Positions 33,983 through 42,975 of a stretch of 64,000 nucleotides of DNA are shown here, in pieces. Source of the stretch: Lachnospiraceae bacterium Zagget2 (GTDB lineage Bacteria; Bacillota; Clostridia; Lachnospirales; Lachnospiraceae); NCBI GenBank assembly GCA_001941045.1, contig MSHD01000033.1, forward strand, positions 30,880 through 94,879. Direction: 5' to 3'. The notes under the pieces are model-generated. The model made no database searches. It was not told the origin of the DNA and saw nothing but the letters and a program-made list of their open reading frames with translations. Within the stretch, counting starts at the first letter, position 1. Every line of letters begins with the position of its first letter. The position numbers and the translations under genes were made by a program.

Positions 33983-35672
33983 AGTATTCGGAATCGATCT
34001 GGGGACGACCTATTCGTGTGTGGCTTATGTGGACGATTTTGACAAGGCGTCCGCCATCAAGAACAGCGAGGATGAGACGACGACGCCGTCCGTTATCTAT
34101 TTTGAGAATGAGGACAGTCAGATCGTCGGCAAAGAGGCGAAGAATTACGCGGTCATGGAACCGGAAAATACGGTTTCTTTCATCAAGCGCGAGATGGGCA
34201 AGGATTATCGCAGAAAGATATACGGCGTGGAGTATACGCCGCAGGAGCTCTCTGCGAAGATTCTGACGAAGCTCGTGAAGGACGCCAACGCCTCGCTGCG
34301 GGAGCAGGGTGTGCTCAAGCCGGAGGAGCCGGATATCAAAAAGGCCGTCATTACCTGTCCGGCTTACTTCGGACTGGCAGAGAAGGACGCGACGCGCGCG
34401 GCGGGGGAGATTGCCGGGCTGGAGGTGCTTGACATCATCAACGAGCCGACCGCCGCAGCCATCCATTATGGAGTGCTGAACGGGCAGGAAAATAAAAAGG
34501 TCATGGTCTACGACCTGGGCGGCGGTACCTTCGATGTGACGATCATTGAGATACAGGGAGGCAACGCGATCAGCGTCGTCTGTACGGGTGGCGACCCGGA
34601 GCTGGGCGGAAAAGACTGGGATACCGCGCTGGTGGAGTACCTGAAGGAACGCTGGAAGACCGAGATGAATACTTCCGAGGACATCACGGACGATCTGGAG
34701 ACGCTGAGCAGCATGATGGATTCAGCGGAAAATGCGAAGAAATCGCTGTCCACGAAGGAGCAGACGCCCATACTCGTGAATTATGAGGGAGAACGCATGA
34801 AGCTGAAGCTGACGCGCGACGAGTACGACGACATCACGCGCAGCCTGTTACAGAAGACGATCGACCTGACAAATCGCTGCCTGGAGGCCGCCGCGCAGAA
34901 GCGGGATAATCCGGTGCAGCTCGAGGACATCGACGAAATCCTGCTGGTGGGAGGATCCTCCCGGATGCCGCAGGTGCAGAAGATCATGGAGGAAGTGTAT
35001 CAGAAGCCGGTGTCGTTGTTTGACCCGAATGAGGCGGTGGCGAAGGGAGCGGCGATCTACGCGCAGAAGACTGATCTGATCAATGTCATCACCGAGGAGC
35101 TTGCCCGCAAGACAAACAGGAAGGTGGAGGACGTCAAGGCGCAGATCGACCAGGGCGCGGACGTGAGCCTCATGGCTGAAGAGGCGTCGGTTTCGCTGTC
35201 GAGCATGGGCGAGACGGGAAGACTGACGACGATGCGGATCAATAACGTGTCCAGCCGGACCTACGGGATCAAAGTGTGGGATCCGCACAGGGAGAAAGAA
35301 TTCATTAGCAATTTCATTTTCCAGAACGATCCGCTGCCCCGTAAAGAGACAAAAACCTTTTACACAACTGCTCCAAATCAAAATCAGGTCGACCTGGAGC
35401 TCTATGAATCGACGGGACACGACGAGGAGATACGCAATCTGGAGAACGCGACGCAGATCACCGTGTTCGCCATGAAGTTTGTAAAGCGGGTGCCCATGAG
35501 TACGGAGGTGGTGATCACGCTGCGGCTGGAAAACTCTGGTCTGATCTATGTGGACGCGGAGGAGATGAAATTTCATTCAAAGCTGAACGCGACCTACGAT
35601 GTGAAGAACGCACTCTCTGAGGAGGAGATGGACGAGGCGAAGGACAGGGCGCGCAGAGCCACCATAGATTAA
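33969..35672 (+). CDS. Hsp70 (DnaK-like) chaperone lacking the helical lid
   Basis: The 567-residue protein has a complete Hsp70 ATPase domain: GIDLGTTYSCVAYVD, NEPTAAAIHYG, VYDLGGGTFDVTIIE and LLVGGSSRMPQVQ. The substrate-binding beta domain is divergent, and the protein stops soon after, so most of the alpha-helical lid of DnaK (usually about 610-640 residues) is missing. No DnaJ-type HPD motif is seen in the island. The start at 33969 (MQKNKVFGIDLG) follows CAGGAGG. It is a specialised paralogue, not the housekeeping DnaK. Confidence 0.92.
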   Translation: MQKNKVFGIDLGTTYSCVAYVDDFDKASAIKNSEDETTTPSVIYFENEDSQIVGKEAKNYAVMEPENTVSFIKREMGKDYRRKIYGVEYTPQELSAKILTKLVKDANASLREQGVLKPEEPDIKKAVITCPAYFGLAEKDATRAAGEIAGLEVLDIINEPTAAAIHYGVLNGQENKKVMVYDLGGGTFDVTIIEIQGGNAISVVCTGGDPELGGKDWDTALVEYLKERWKTEMNTSEDITDDLETLSSMMDSAENAKKSLSTKEQTPILVNYEGERMKLKLTRDEYDDITRSLLQKTIDLTNRCLEAAAQKRDNPVQLEDIDEILLVGGSSRMPQVQKIMEEVYQKPVSLFDPNEAVAKGAAIYAQKTDLINVITEELARKTNRKVEDVKAQIDQGADVSLMAEEASVSLSSMGETGRLTTMRINNVSSRTYGIKVWDPHREKEFISNFIFQNDPLPRKETKTFYTTAPNQNQVDLELYESTGHDEEIRNLENATQITVFAMKFVKRVPMSTEVVITLRLENSGLIYVDAEEMKFHSKLNATYDVKNALSEEEMDEAKDRARRATID

Positions 35673-35693
35673 AACAGAAGAGGGAGATAGATA

Positions 35694-37688
35694 ATGAGGG
35701 ATTTGGCGATAGAAGATATTGTCGAAGTGTGCCAGAGTCTGGGCATGAAAAGAGCATACTACAAGGAGATGGATCCGGCGAAGCTGGACAGGAAGATCAG
35801 TCAGCTGGAGAAGAAATACGCGGTGAATCCGCCATCTCCCGCAGAGCTCTCGCGCCTGGAATCCATGAAGGCAGTCCGACGTGTCCTGGGCGAAGGCGGG
35901 CTGGAGGAGGCGGTCGGCAGAGAGGAGCTGGACCGCTTCCGAAACGAGCTGATCCAGCAGTATACGATCCTGAAATGCAGCGAGGCGAATGCGGGGCGGC
36001 CGGATGCGGAGCTGCTGGACCAGCTGGACGACCGGTTTTTCAATATCTTTTCGCCGGAAGAAATCCGAAAATCCGTCGGGGCGGCCGGCGGGAATGCCGG
36101 TGCGGGAAAGGATACCCTGTTTCCGGAGGAGTTTCTGAGGCTGATACAGGACAGGCTCCTAGGAAGGCAGAATTATCAGAATTACCTGCTGCTGCAGCAG
36201 AAGATCCGGGTCCCCGGCTTTTACTGGGAGGGAAATAATTTTCAGACTCTGAAAAGAGAGATCGCCCGCGTGGCGAAGGACAATGTCATGCAGCGTAGCA
36301 ACGGGACTCCGAATGCCGTTGAAGATGTGACGTCCGCGCTGGACAGGGAGCTGCTGCCGTATCTGGAAAGCGGGAAGATGCGGGACGCCGGGATGCGAAG
36401 GGCGGGGCTGGCCGTGCTGCAATACCCGCTGCTCATCGAAAAGCTGCTGGCCGGCCGGTCCGTCACGAGCAGCCTGAATCTGAGCGATCCCAAAATGCGG
36501 ACCTTCGTGCTGGATCCGCTCAGAGAGGAGCTGCGGCTTTCTGCAGCCGTATTTGACCGGGTAATGGAGATGATCGCGCAGCCTCTGAACATCATCCTCC
36601 CGAGAGCGAAGGAAGCGGAGCCGGAAAGAGAAAGTCATAGCCGGAAAAAGGAAACGCGCAGCGAGCAGCCTGAGAGAACAGAAAAATCACGTTCGGAAAG
36701 GCAGAATAGACAGGAAGAACGGCGGCAGGAGTGGAAACGGAGGAGACAGGAAAGAAGAGAGGAGAGAGCGTCGCGGGGCTGGCTGTACAACCTTTTGTAC
36801 TTCTTCAGCAAGGTGGTTATTGCATTCGTACTCTTCGTTGCTATCTTCGTATGGGTAGCGGATTTTGTTGACCGGCAGACAAGCTATCAGTCTCTGGTCA
36901 AGGATGTGAGCGGAGAAGTGCTGGCGGAAGCGGTACATACGGTGGATGGGGAGGAATATGAGTTCCCGTATTCCGCGGACTATATTCAGGATATTGTGAC
37001 CGGCGAGAGCGAAGGCAGCGCTGCGAAGACGCGTGTGACGCCGGTGACGTATCGCCTGGACGATGGCCACGTCTGCATAGAGGTGGAGGAAAATCTGTGC
37101 GTGGATTCCGATGGCGTCTACGCGGAATATGTCAGCTGGAACATCCTGAGCATAGACGCGGAGGGTCTTGCCGCAATCCCACATGCCGTGGACAACATAT
37201 GGTATGAGGCGCAGGCCGGGTTCGAGGAGGATACATCAGAGATTGAACTGGGAGAATCCGAGATCGGAGAGAAGAAAAGTGTCACCTCCGTGACGTATCG
37301 GCAGACGACGGAGGATTTCAACGTGGTCGTGCAGGAGGAGCTGATACTGGACGCGTCCGGCTTCCGCGCGGAGCGCGTGAACACGCAGATCGAGGGGATC
37401 AACATCATCGGAAGCTGGATATCGAGCTTCAACCGCACTGGCGAGGTCTATGGAAACTATTGGGACGTTACTTCCTATAATGAAGAGACGGGCGCCTGTG
37501 ATGTGGTGGAACTATATAGACACTCAGATGGACATATTGGCGGTTCCCGCTATGGCGAACTGGATAAGGATACAGGAGTATTCGAGGTCGATTCGGTGGT
37601 CTTTACCTACAATCCGGCGTACCGCACCTTCACATATGAGAAAAATAGAGAAGGCTGGTATCTGGAGCGGCAGGAGCTGATCGAGTAG
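35694..37688 (+). CDS. Hypothetical membrane protein co-transcribed with Hsp70
   Basis: I do not recognise the family. The 664-residue protein has a cytosolic helical region (1-305), a highly charged Arg/Glu-rich linker (about 305-360), one membrane helix (about 368-392: FFSKVVIAFVLFVAIFVWVA) and an extracytoplasmic domain of about 270 residues rich in beta-type sequence, with a repeated block (TPVTYRLDDG; TSVTYRQTTED). It follows the Hsp70 gene by 21 bases with a GGGAG site. Its large cytosolic part could be the Hsp70 partner in place of a J-protein, but no HPD motif is present. Confidence 0.75.
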   Translation: MRDLAIEDIVEVCQSLGMKRAYYKEMDPAKLDRKISQLEKKYAVNPPSPAELSRLESMKAVRRVLGEGGLEEAVGREELDRFRNELIQQYTILKCSEANAGRPDAELLDQLDDRFFNIFSPEEIRKSVGAAGGNAGAGKDTLFPEEFLRLIQDRLLGRQNYQNYLLLQQKIRVPGFYWEGNNFQTLKREIARVAKDNVMQRSNGTPNAVEDVTSALDRELLPYLESGKMRDAGMRRAGLAVLQYPLLIEKLLAGRSVTSSLNLSDPKMRTFVLDPLREELRLSAAVFDRVMEMIAQPLNIILPRAKEAEPERESHSRKKETRSEQPERTEKSRSERQNRQEERRQEWKRRRQERREERASRGWLYNLLYFFSKVVIAFVLFVAIFVWVADFVDRQTSYQSLVKDVSGEVLAEAVHTVDGEEYEFPYSADYIQDIVTGESEGSAAKTRVTPVTYRLDDGHVCIEVEENLCVDSDGVYAEYVSWNILSIDAEGLAAIPHAVDNIWYEAQAGFEEDTSEIELGESEIGEKKSVTSVTYRQTTEDFNVVVQEELILDASGFRAERVNTQIEGINIIGSWISSFNRTGEVYGNYWDVTSYNEETGACDVVELYRHSDGHIGGSRYGELDKDTGVFEVDSVVFTYNPAYRTFTYEKNREGWYLERQELIE

Positions 37689-37709
37689 CGGCGAGGAGGA
37701 AGAAAACAA

Positions 37710-38591
37710 ATGGCGGGTGATTATATGCGCTGGCGTCTGGAGGAGATTGAGGCCGGTCTGGAGAAACGGACGGAAAAGTCGGGGCCGGGGCTGGTCGTGT
37801 GGACGCCCCTGGCGCTGCTGTGTTCGATCGGACTTCTGCTTGCGATGTGTATAGCAATATTCGGCACGCTGGTGGTGCTCAGACAGAGTATTATGGGAGC
37901 GGAGGGCGGACATATCGTGATCTCTGTATGCGCGATGGCTGCGGCGTTTGTGTTTTTCGCGCTGGCGCTGACGCTGACGCGTGACACGGTGCAGGAGGTA
38001 AAGATTCACCGGCAGCTGTCCGGATACCGCAGGACGCTGAAAGAGCTTCGGGAAAACGAGGGGGAAGAGCTTGCCGCCATGAGAGCGGCGAGTGACATGG
38101 AGCAGGGGCTGGCCGAGATCGACCGGAAACGGACGCGTCTCGCCCGGTTAAAAGACCGGCTGTATATGCCGGGCGCGCTCCTGTACGCTGCTGTCATGTC
38201 CTCTTCCTATTTACTGGAGAATCTGACGGAACGGGAGGACGATCTGAGCGTACTGATGCTCTCGTTCGGCCAGTCCAAAGGCAAAATCTGGGTTATGCAC
38301 ATCCTGCTTTTTATCCTTGCCCTTGTGATCCAATATCGGATCGCGTCGACCGCGCGGGATCTGACGGGCGATAAAGTGAGAAACCGGACGCTGATCGGGA
38401 TATTGCCTGGTTCGTTTTTCTACGGATGCGTAGTCGGTATTGCGGCTGGCGCATTAAACGGCACTTTTCAGCACGACTGGCTGGGCGTAGCGTTCCTGTA
38501 TCTCGCAATCCTGGCAGCGGGAGCTTTCTTTGTGTACTTGCCGCTCATTGCAGACTATGTCCGGTTTGTGATAAGCAGATCCCTGGGTTAG
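37710..38591 (+). CDS. Polytopic membrane protein, hypothetical
   Basis: The 293-residue protein has two membrane helices near residues 27-60 and 70-90, a cytosolic helical segment (about 95-150) and three or four helices in the C-terminal half (VMHILLFILALVIQY, TLIGILPGSFFYGCVVGIAAGA, LAILAAGAFFVYLPLIA). The family is unknown to me. It follows the preceding gene by 21 bases with a GAGGAGG site and is probably in the same operon. Confidence 0.75.
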   Translation: MAGDYMRWRLEEIEAGLEKRTEKSGPGLVVWTPLALLCSIGLLLAMCIAIFGTLVVLRQSIMGAEGGHIVISVCAMAAAFVFFALALTLTRDTVQEVKIHRQLSGYRRTLKELRENEGEELAAMRAASDMEQGLAEIDRKRTRLARLKDRLYMPGALLYAAVMSSSYLLENLTEREDDLSVLMLSFGQSKGKIWVMHILLFILALVIQYRIASTARDLTGDKVRNRTLIGILPGSFFYGCVVGIAAGALNGTFQHDWLGVAFLYLAILAAGAFFVYLPLIADYVRFVISRSLG

Positions 38592-38626
38592 CGACGCGCG
38601 GTCAGAATAAAAAAATTTGAATTTCG

Positions 38627-38655
38627 GAAACCAAAGGACGCTTTCCCGCGTCTTA
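38627..38655 (+). promoter_or_regulatory. ECF-type promoter, copy D
   Basis: GAAACC (38627-38632), 16 bases, CGTCTTA (38649-38655). It lies inside the 5' extension of the track ORF, which argues that the downstream gene really starts at 38722. Confidence 0.7.
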
Positions 38656-38721
38656 TTTACAGAGGATGAAAAATACATCCCACAAACAACAGACAAAACG
38701 AGAGAGAAAGGATGGACGAAG

Positions 38722-39663
38722 ATGGGTATTTTTTCTAAAAAGACTGCGGTGTGCAGACAGTGCGGCAGGGAGTACCAGAAGGGATTTTTTGACTCGGATC
38801 TCTGCCCGGAGTGCGAGAAGGAGCAGGAGCAGAACCGGAACGAAATCGAACGGCTGAAGGAGGAAGTTCCCGGCTATGTGGCATACCGAAAGGCCGCGTA
38901 CCTGCCGGAGCTGACATTCAGCGAGCTGCAGGACGTGGTGATTCACCGCGACGGGATCCTGGAGAAGTACAGACGGCTGAATGACGGAATCGACAGGGAG
39001 GCGCTCGAGTATGCGGGCGATAATTTCCGGAAGCTGTCAGAGGAAGAGATTCTGAATGTGATTTTAATGACAGATGAGCGTCTTCTGGATGATTATACAG
39101 GAGCTTCTTTTAATGACTATTTTTTCATTCCCAACGGCTTTGATCAGCTCATTGTCGACGCGCAGGATGTGTTTGCGGTCGGATATACGACCTACAAGGG
39201 AGAGAGCATAAACGGAAGTGAGATCATTCTCTGCGCGGTCTTCACCAACGATCCCTATATTCCGGCATTTCCGGTCGTTTTCACCGGGAAAAAGAAATTT
39301 ATGGAAATTGGAAAAAGCGCGGCGGGACGCCAGGCGGCGGAGGAGCTCTTTGAGTCGAATTGTCCCAATCTGACCTATCCGGTCTGTGATCTGAAAGAGC
39401 TGAAGAATCAGATCGGAGCTGAGAACGAGATCAGGGGAAATATCGACCGGAAGACCATGTTGAAAATGATCTCAGACGCACAGTCCTGTATTACTATTTT
39501 TAATCTGAAGCGGATGGATTCCGTGATACCGGAATCGTCGGAGCTGTGGATTGAAGAGTACGGATATATGGGAGAGGCGTATTTTCATGATGCGCTTCAT
39601 CTGGACCGGAGGGCGAACCAGAATTTCTGGGATAAAAAGACGAGAATGTATCTGGTTGAGTAA
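38722..39663 (+). CDS. Zinc-ribbon hypothetical protein
   Basis: The 313-residue protein begins with a four-cysteine zinc ribbon (VCRQCGREYQ ... DLCPECEKEQ) and continues with an alpha/beta domain I cannot assign; one segment (IILCAVFTNDPYIPAFPVVFTG) suggests a core beta sheet. No membrane helix is seen. The start at 38722 (MGIFSKKTAV) lies downstream of ECF-type promoter D, unlike the track start at 38617, which precedes the promoter -10 box. Confidence 0.72.
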   Translation: MGIFSKKTAVCRQCGREYQKGFFDSDLCPECEKEQEQNRNEIERLKEEVPGYVAYRKAAYLPELTFSELQDVVIHRDGILEKYRRLNDGIDREALEYAGDNFRKLSEEEILNVILMTDERLLDDYTGASFNDYFFIPNGFDQLIVDAQDVFAVGYTTYKGESINGSEIILCAVFTNDPYIPAFPVVFTGKKKFMEIGKSAAGRQAAEELFESNCPNLTYPVCDLKELKNQIGAENEIRGNIDRKTMLKMISDAQSCITIFNLKRMDSVIPESSELWIEEYGYMGEAYFHDALHLDRRANQNFWDKKTRMYLVE

Positions 39664-39666
39664 AAG

Positions 39667-39695
39667 AAAACCGGACAGGCGGCAGCCGCGTCTTA
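39667..39695 (+). promoter_or_regulatory. ECF-type promoter, copy E
   Basis: AAAACC (39667-39672), 16 bases, CGTCTTA (39689-39695). The last 11 spacer bases, GGCGGCAGCCG, are the same as in copy F, matching the duplication of the downstream genes. Confidence 0.72.
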
Positions 39696-39752
39696 TTAAC
39701 AGAAGGGATGAAGGATATCCCAAAAACACAATACATTTGGAGGGAGAGCAGA

Positions 39753-40277
39753 ATGAACAGATGGAAAGAATTTGGAGTATCGGATAACCCGTTGGAAAAC
39801 CTGGAGGAGCGGCTGCTGATCAAGCTTCTGGCGAAGGATATGCCGGACGCCGACAGGAGTGAAATCTTCCGGGGAAAGTACAAGAGATTCCTGATCGGCG
39901 GCGCGGTATCGCTGGTGCTGGGTGAGCTCCTGACCATTCTGAGCCTTGTTATGAATAAACCGATGAATCAGATCGGCAGGGGAGTGCCGTTCATAATCTA
40001 TGCGCTGATCGCGCTGGTCGCTTACCTGGAAGTGATCGCCTGGGCCTTTGAATGGGTACGGCCGATTGCGAATTTTTCCACAGCTCTGTCCAAAGTGGGC
40101 GGTCTTTTGTTCGAGAAGCTGACAGGAGGCGAATGGATCCTTGATGCGATGGTTCTTTTTGTAAAGCTGTTGTTTCACTGCTTAGTCTTGTGCGCTCTGG
40201 CAATGCTTACCTGGCGGGTGTTCCCGCTGCCGTTCATTGCAGGTTTCCTCTTTTACAGGAAAATGATGGCGGGATAA
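39753..40277 (+). CDS. Hypothetical membrane protein, paralogue 1
   Basis: The 174-residue protein has a cytosolic N-terminal region (KEFGVSDNPLENLEERLL) and about four membrane helices, ending FPLPFIAGFLFYRKMMAG. It is a close paralogue of the protein at 41352 along its whole length, each from its own ECF-type promoter. The ATG at 39753 follows GGAGGGAGAG; the track start at 39708 is upstream with no ribosome site. Function unknown. Confidence 0.8.
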   Translation: MNRWKEFGVSDNPLENLEERLLIKLLAKDMPDADRSEIFRGKYKRFLIGGAVSLVLGELLTILSLVMNKPMNQIGRGVPFIIYALIALVAYLEVIAWAFEWVRPIANFSTALSKVGGLLFEKLTGGEWILDAMVLFVKLLFHCLVLCALAMLTWRVFPLPFIAGFLFYRKMMAG

Positions 40278-40305
40278 GCGGAAACCATATACGACTGACA
40301 CAAGA

Positions 40306-40336
40306 AAAGGACGGTTTGGCAAGCCGTCCTTTTTTG
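40306..40336 (+). terminator. Intrinsic terminator
   Basis: A 12-bp stem AAAGGACGGTTT / AAGCCGTCCTTT with one G-U pair and a GGC loop, followed by T residues. On the other strand it may also serve the convergent nuclease-like gene. Confidence 0.9.
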
Positions 40337-40363
40337 TGTGCCGTCATCTCGCAGGCTGGCAGT

Positions 40364-41173
40364 TTAGTTCAGAATGTGATACTCCCGATAGAGTTTCTGG
40401 CGCGTAGCCTGATTGTCGATTGCGTGGCGCAGATCCTCCAGGCGCTCATCCGTCAGAAGAAAATTCGTCAGCCGCGCAAAACGATCTTCCCCTTTTCCTT
40501 CCCCTCGTTCCATAGCCTCCTGTCTCATATCATCCAGTGCTTTACACATGTTGAATGTCTCCTTTCTTTCATCTTCCTGTTGTTCTTCTATGTATTGTTC
40601 CAGTTTTTCATCGCGGAGCAGGATGGCCATCATCTTGCCGGTTTCCTGATCCAGCTCGCGATATGCCGGATTCTCCTGCACTTCCTGGTAAATCGCTTCA
40701 CGGTTCTGATCCTTTTGCAGAAGCCGGAGAGCGTATTTGAGCTGGCTCCGGCAGCTCTCAATGTGTTCGAGTTCGTACATATTGATCAGATTCAGCCGAT
40801 CGTTTTTTGTAAATTTACTGCTGTATTCATCCCAGTTTTGGTAATCGGCCTTCTCATGCTCTGCCGAGATTCTCCTTACTTGCTCCCGATAACGCGCGGC
40901 CTCAAACTCCATGTTCCTCACAGGCATATCATAGCTGATCTTTGATTCATTTTCCAGGCAGTAGATGCAGAAGGAATAGCCGTCTGCATAGCGCTTGCTC
41001 ACGTCAGCCCGCCGCTCACGAAGGGCATTTCTTTCATCTTTTGCGTAGAGTACGGTGATGTCATCCTCCAGGTCCTGAGGATGATGGGCTGCCTTATGGC
41101 ATCCGCTACGTTCCGCCATATAAAATTGTTGTCTCTGAAAATATGGCGATACGCCTCGATATGCCTCAAGCAC
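40364..41173 (-). CDS. Rpn/PD-(D/E)XK transposase-like protein, probably lacking its N terminus
   Basis: A 269-residue protein with the pattern DGYSFCIYCLENESKISYDMP and RNMEFEAARYREQVRR, typical of the Rpn (recombination-promoting nuclease, PDDEXK_2) family widespread in Lachnospiraceae. The usual N-terminal block of the nuclease domain is reduced, so it may be a remnant. It is the only long minus-strand gene in this part of the island, and it separates two otherwise tandem paralogues, which suggests insertion after the duplication. Confidence 0.65.
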   Translation of the reverse strand: MLEAYRGVSPYFQRQQFYMAERSGCHKAAHHPQDLEDDITVLYAKDERNALRERRADVSKRYADGYSFCIYCLENESKISYDMPVRNMEFEAARYREQVRRISAEHEKADYQNWDEYSSKFTKNDRLNLINMYELEHIESCRSQLKYALRLLQKDQNREAIYQEVQENPAYRELDQETGKMMAILLRDEKLEQYIEEQQEDERKETFNMCKALDDMRQEAMERGEGKGEDRFARLTNFLLTDERLEDLRHAIDNQATRQKLYREYHILN

Positions 41174-41269
41174 ACGACCTTCAGATTTATGTGTTTTATA
41201 CTACAGCAGACAGTACGATTTGTCAATGGGGAATTTGCCGTGTGGAGAAAAGATTTTTTGCAGGACAGG

Positions 41270-41298
41270 AAAACCAAAAGGGCGGCAGCCGCGTCTAA
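41270..41298 (+). promoter_or_regulatory. ECF-type promoter, copy F
   Basis: AAAACC (41270-41275), 16 bases, CGTCTAA (41292-41298), upstream of membrane paralogue 2. Confidence 0.72.
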
Positions 41299-41351
41299 TT
41301 AACAGGAAGGATGAAGGAAACATCCAAAAAGAGCATAAGGAGGAAAGTAAA

Positions 41352-41876
41352 ATGAGTAATTGGAAAGAGTTTGGAATCACGGATAACCCAATGGAGAACT
41401 TCGAGGAGCGCGTGCTGGACAGGCTCCTGGCGAAGGATGAGTCGGACGCTGACCGGAGTGAGATCTTCCGGAGAAAATATAAGAGATTCCTGATCGGCGG
41501 CCTGGCGTCGTTGGTGCTGGGCGCAGTCCTGATCATTCCGGGCCTTGTGATGAACAAGCCGTTGGAGCAGATCGGCGTGGGATTGCCGTTCATGATTTAC
41601 AGGCTGATCGCACTTGCTGCTTACCTGGAGGTCATGGCGCTGATTTTCGAGTGGACGAGACCGATCGCAAATTTCTACACCATCCTGATGAAGGTTTTTG
41701 GCATCCTGTTTGCGTTCCTGCCATGGGGTGATGTGATCTATCTGGGCATCCTGCTTCTGACAAAGGGACTGCTGCATGCTTTCCTTCTGTACTGGATTGC
41801 ACAGGCCTGCTGGTGGGTGTTTCCGCTGCCGTTCGTCGTGGGGTTCTTCTTCTACAGGAAGATGATGAGGGGATGA
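41352..41876 (+). CDS. Hypothetical membrane protein, paralogue 2
   Basis: The 174-residue partner of the protein at 39753, sharing WKEFG..DNP.EN.EER at the N terminus, EIFR.KYKRFLIGG in the middle and FPLPF..GF.FYRKMM at the end. It has about four membrane helices. The start at 41352 follows AAGGAGGAAAG; the track start at 41220 lies upstream of the promoter. Function unknown. Confidence 0.8.
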   Translation: MSNWKEFGITDNPMENFEERVLDRLLAKDESDADRSEIFRRKYKRFLIGGLASLVLGAVLIIPGLVMNKPLEQIGVGLPFMIYRLIALAAYLEVMALIFEWTRPIANFYTILMKVFGILFAFLPWGDVIYLGILLLTKGLLHAFLLYWIAQACWWVFPLPFVVGFFFYRKMMRG

Positions 41877-41922
41877 AATATATCCCCTCGATAACAGGAA
41901 GGAAGAACGGGGTGGCAAGGTG

Positions 41923-42429
41923 ATGAATTTATATTTGACAAATGTATGGAAAGAAGGGAAATGTTATCAGGCGTATTACCGGTTGAACAGTGGGCTGGAT
42001 GTGCGGGCAGTGCGTTGCCCGCACTGTGGAAGGCAGCGAGGTGTGTTTTCCCTTTGTCTGAAGCAGGAGCTCCAGAAGCTGGAGGAGACGGAGGAAAGGC
42101 AGGAGCCGATCTGCTATGTCAGTGGAAAAATTCTGAAAATTGAGGATGATGAGTTCTTTTCTTATATAATAGACGGTTCCGGCGCGCTGCTTCGAGTCTA
42201 TGTGCCGGAGGAGCGCGAGGCGAAGAGCCGGATCTATCTTAGAAGCGGGTATCAGATCAGTATTGCAGGTTCTCTTCAGGAGGAGCACATGCAAAAGGCG
42301 GTTCGCTGTGAGGGCTGCGGCTGCGAGATTCCCTATGAAGTGCGGGCATATCATTTGCTGGAGCACAGCAGCAGACTGGGCAATGACTGGAAAAAATCAG
42401 ATTTTTTTGAAAAAGGTACAACCAAATAG
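41923..42429 (+). CDS. Hypothetical protein with two CxxC pairs
   Basis: The 168-residue protein carries CPHCGRQ near residue 32 and CEGCGCE near residue 128, which together may form a split zinc site. The segment between them has an OB-fold-like alternation of strands (ICYVSGKILKIEDDEF; GYQISIAGSLQ), but this is only an impression. GTG at 41920 and ATG at 41923 are both possible starts. Its 3' end overlaps ECF-type promoter G. A short GGGGAT/ATCCCC hairpin lies between it and the preceding gene. Confidence 0.65.
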   Translation: MNLYLTNVWKEGKCYQAYYRLNSGLDVRAVRCPHCGRQRGVFSLCLKQELQKLEETEERQEPICYVSGKILKIEDDEFFSYIIDGSGALLRVYVPEEREAKSRIYLRSGYQISIAGSLQEEHMQKAVRCEGCGCEIPYEVRAYHLLEHSSRLGNDWKKSDFFEKGTTK

Positions 42430-42446
42430 AATTTCCGGTCGTCTAA
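42418..42446 (+). promoter_or_regulatory. ECF-type promoter, copy G
   Basis: ACAACC (42418-42423), 16 bases, CGTCTAA (42440-42446). It overlaps the end of the preceding gene and precedes the 126-residue protein and ClpP-like genes. Confidence 0.62.
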
Positions 42447-42495
42447 TAAATAGATGAGAGATGAAGATAAACCCACTCACAAGGAGGAAACGAAC

Positions 42496-42876
42496 ATGAA
42501 AGAGATCAGAAGAACTGCCGCAAACAAAAAACAGATGGTGATGGCCTACATCGCCTACATGATGGGAGGAAGTCTCTTCCACCGCTGCCGCTGCGCGAGC
42601 AGTCAGATGGAGACGCGGCTCCTTCTCTCCTACAGGGAGATGAAAGAGGAGAAGGTGCTCGCGGCAGAAGAGCGCGTCCTGCGTGAGCTGGACAAAAAGG
42701 GGCAGCGCTTCCTTGGCAGTTTGGCTGACCTGGACTGCCTGGTCCACATCTGCCAGGAGGAAGACCAGATCGTCCTCGTCTTTGAGACGGGCGGTTTCGA
42801 TGGCCTGCTGGCGGAGGTCAGCGAGTGGGGAGGTGTCCGCTTCACCCCGTTGTATGAGTGCGAGAGGGCCGCGTAA
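42496..42876 (+). CDS. Hypothetical protein upstream of ClpP-like gene
   Basis: A 126-residue soluble protein of unknown family, helical in its first half and ending in a strand-rich part (DQIVLVFETGGFDGLL). The ATG at 42496 follows AAGGAGG and is 50 bases after ECF-type promoter G; the track start at 42454 would be only seven bases after the -10 box. It is followed by the ClpP-like gene, 99 bases away. Confidence 0.68.
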   Translation: MKEIRRTAANKKQMVMAYIAYMMGGSLFHRCRCASSQMETRLLLSYREMKEEKVLAAEERVLRELDKKGQRFLGSLADLDCLVHICQEEDQIVLVFETGGFDGLLAEVSEWGGVRFTPLYECERAA

Positions 42877-42975
42877 GCGGCTCTCATGCGGCCTTTGCCG
42901 GTGTGACATAAGCGCTTTTAAAGCCTGCTGTTCTGAATGCATGCGAATATACAAAGAAAAGGGAGGAAAGAAAAA

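Noticed and set aside
40281-40298. Further ECF-type promoter (GGAAACC ... CGACTGAC)
   Set aside because: Only five bases separate the two parts and there is no AACC 16 bases before CGACTGA; it also precedes a terminator and no gene start.
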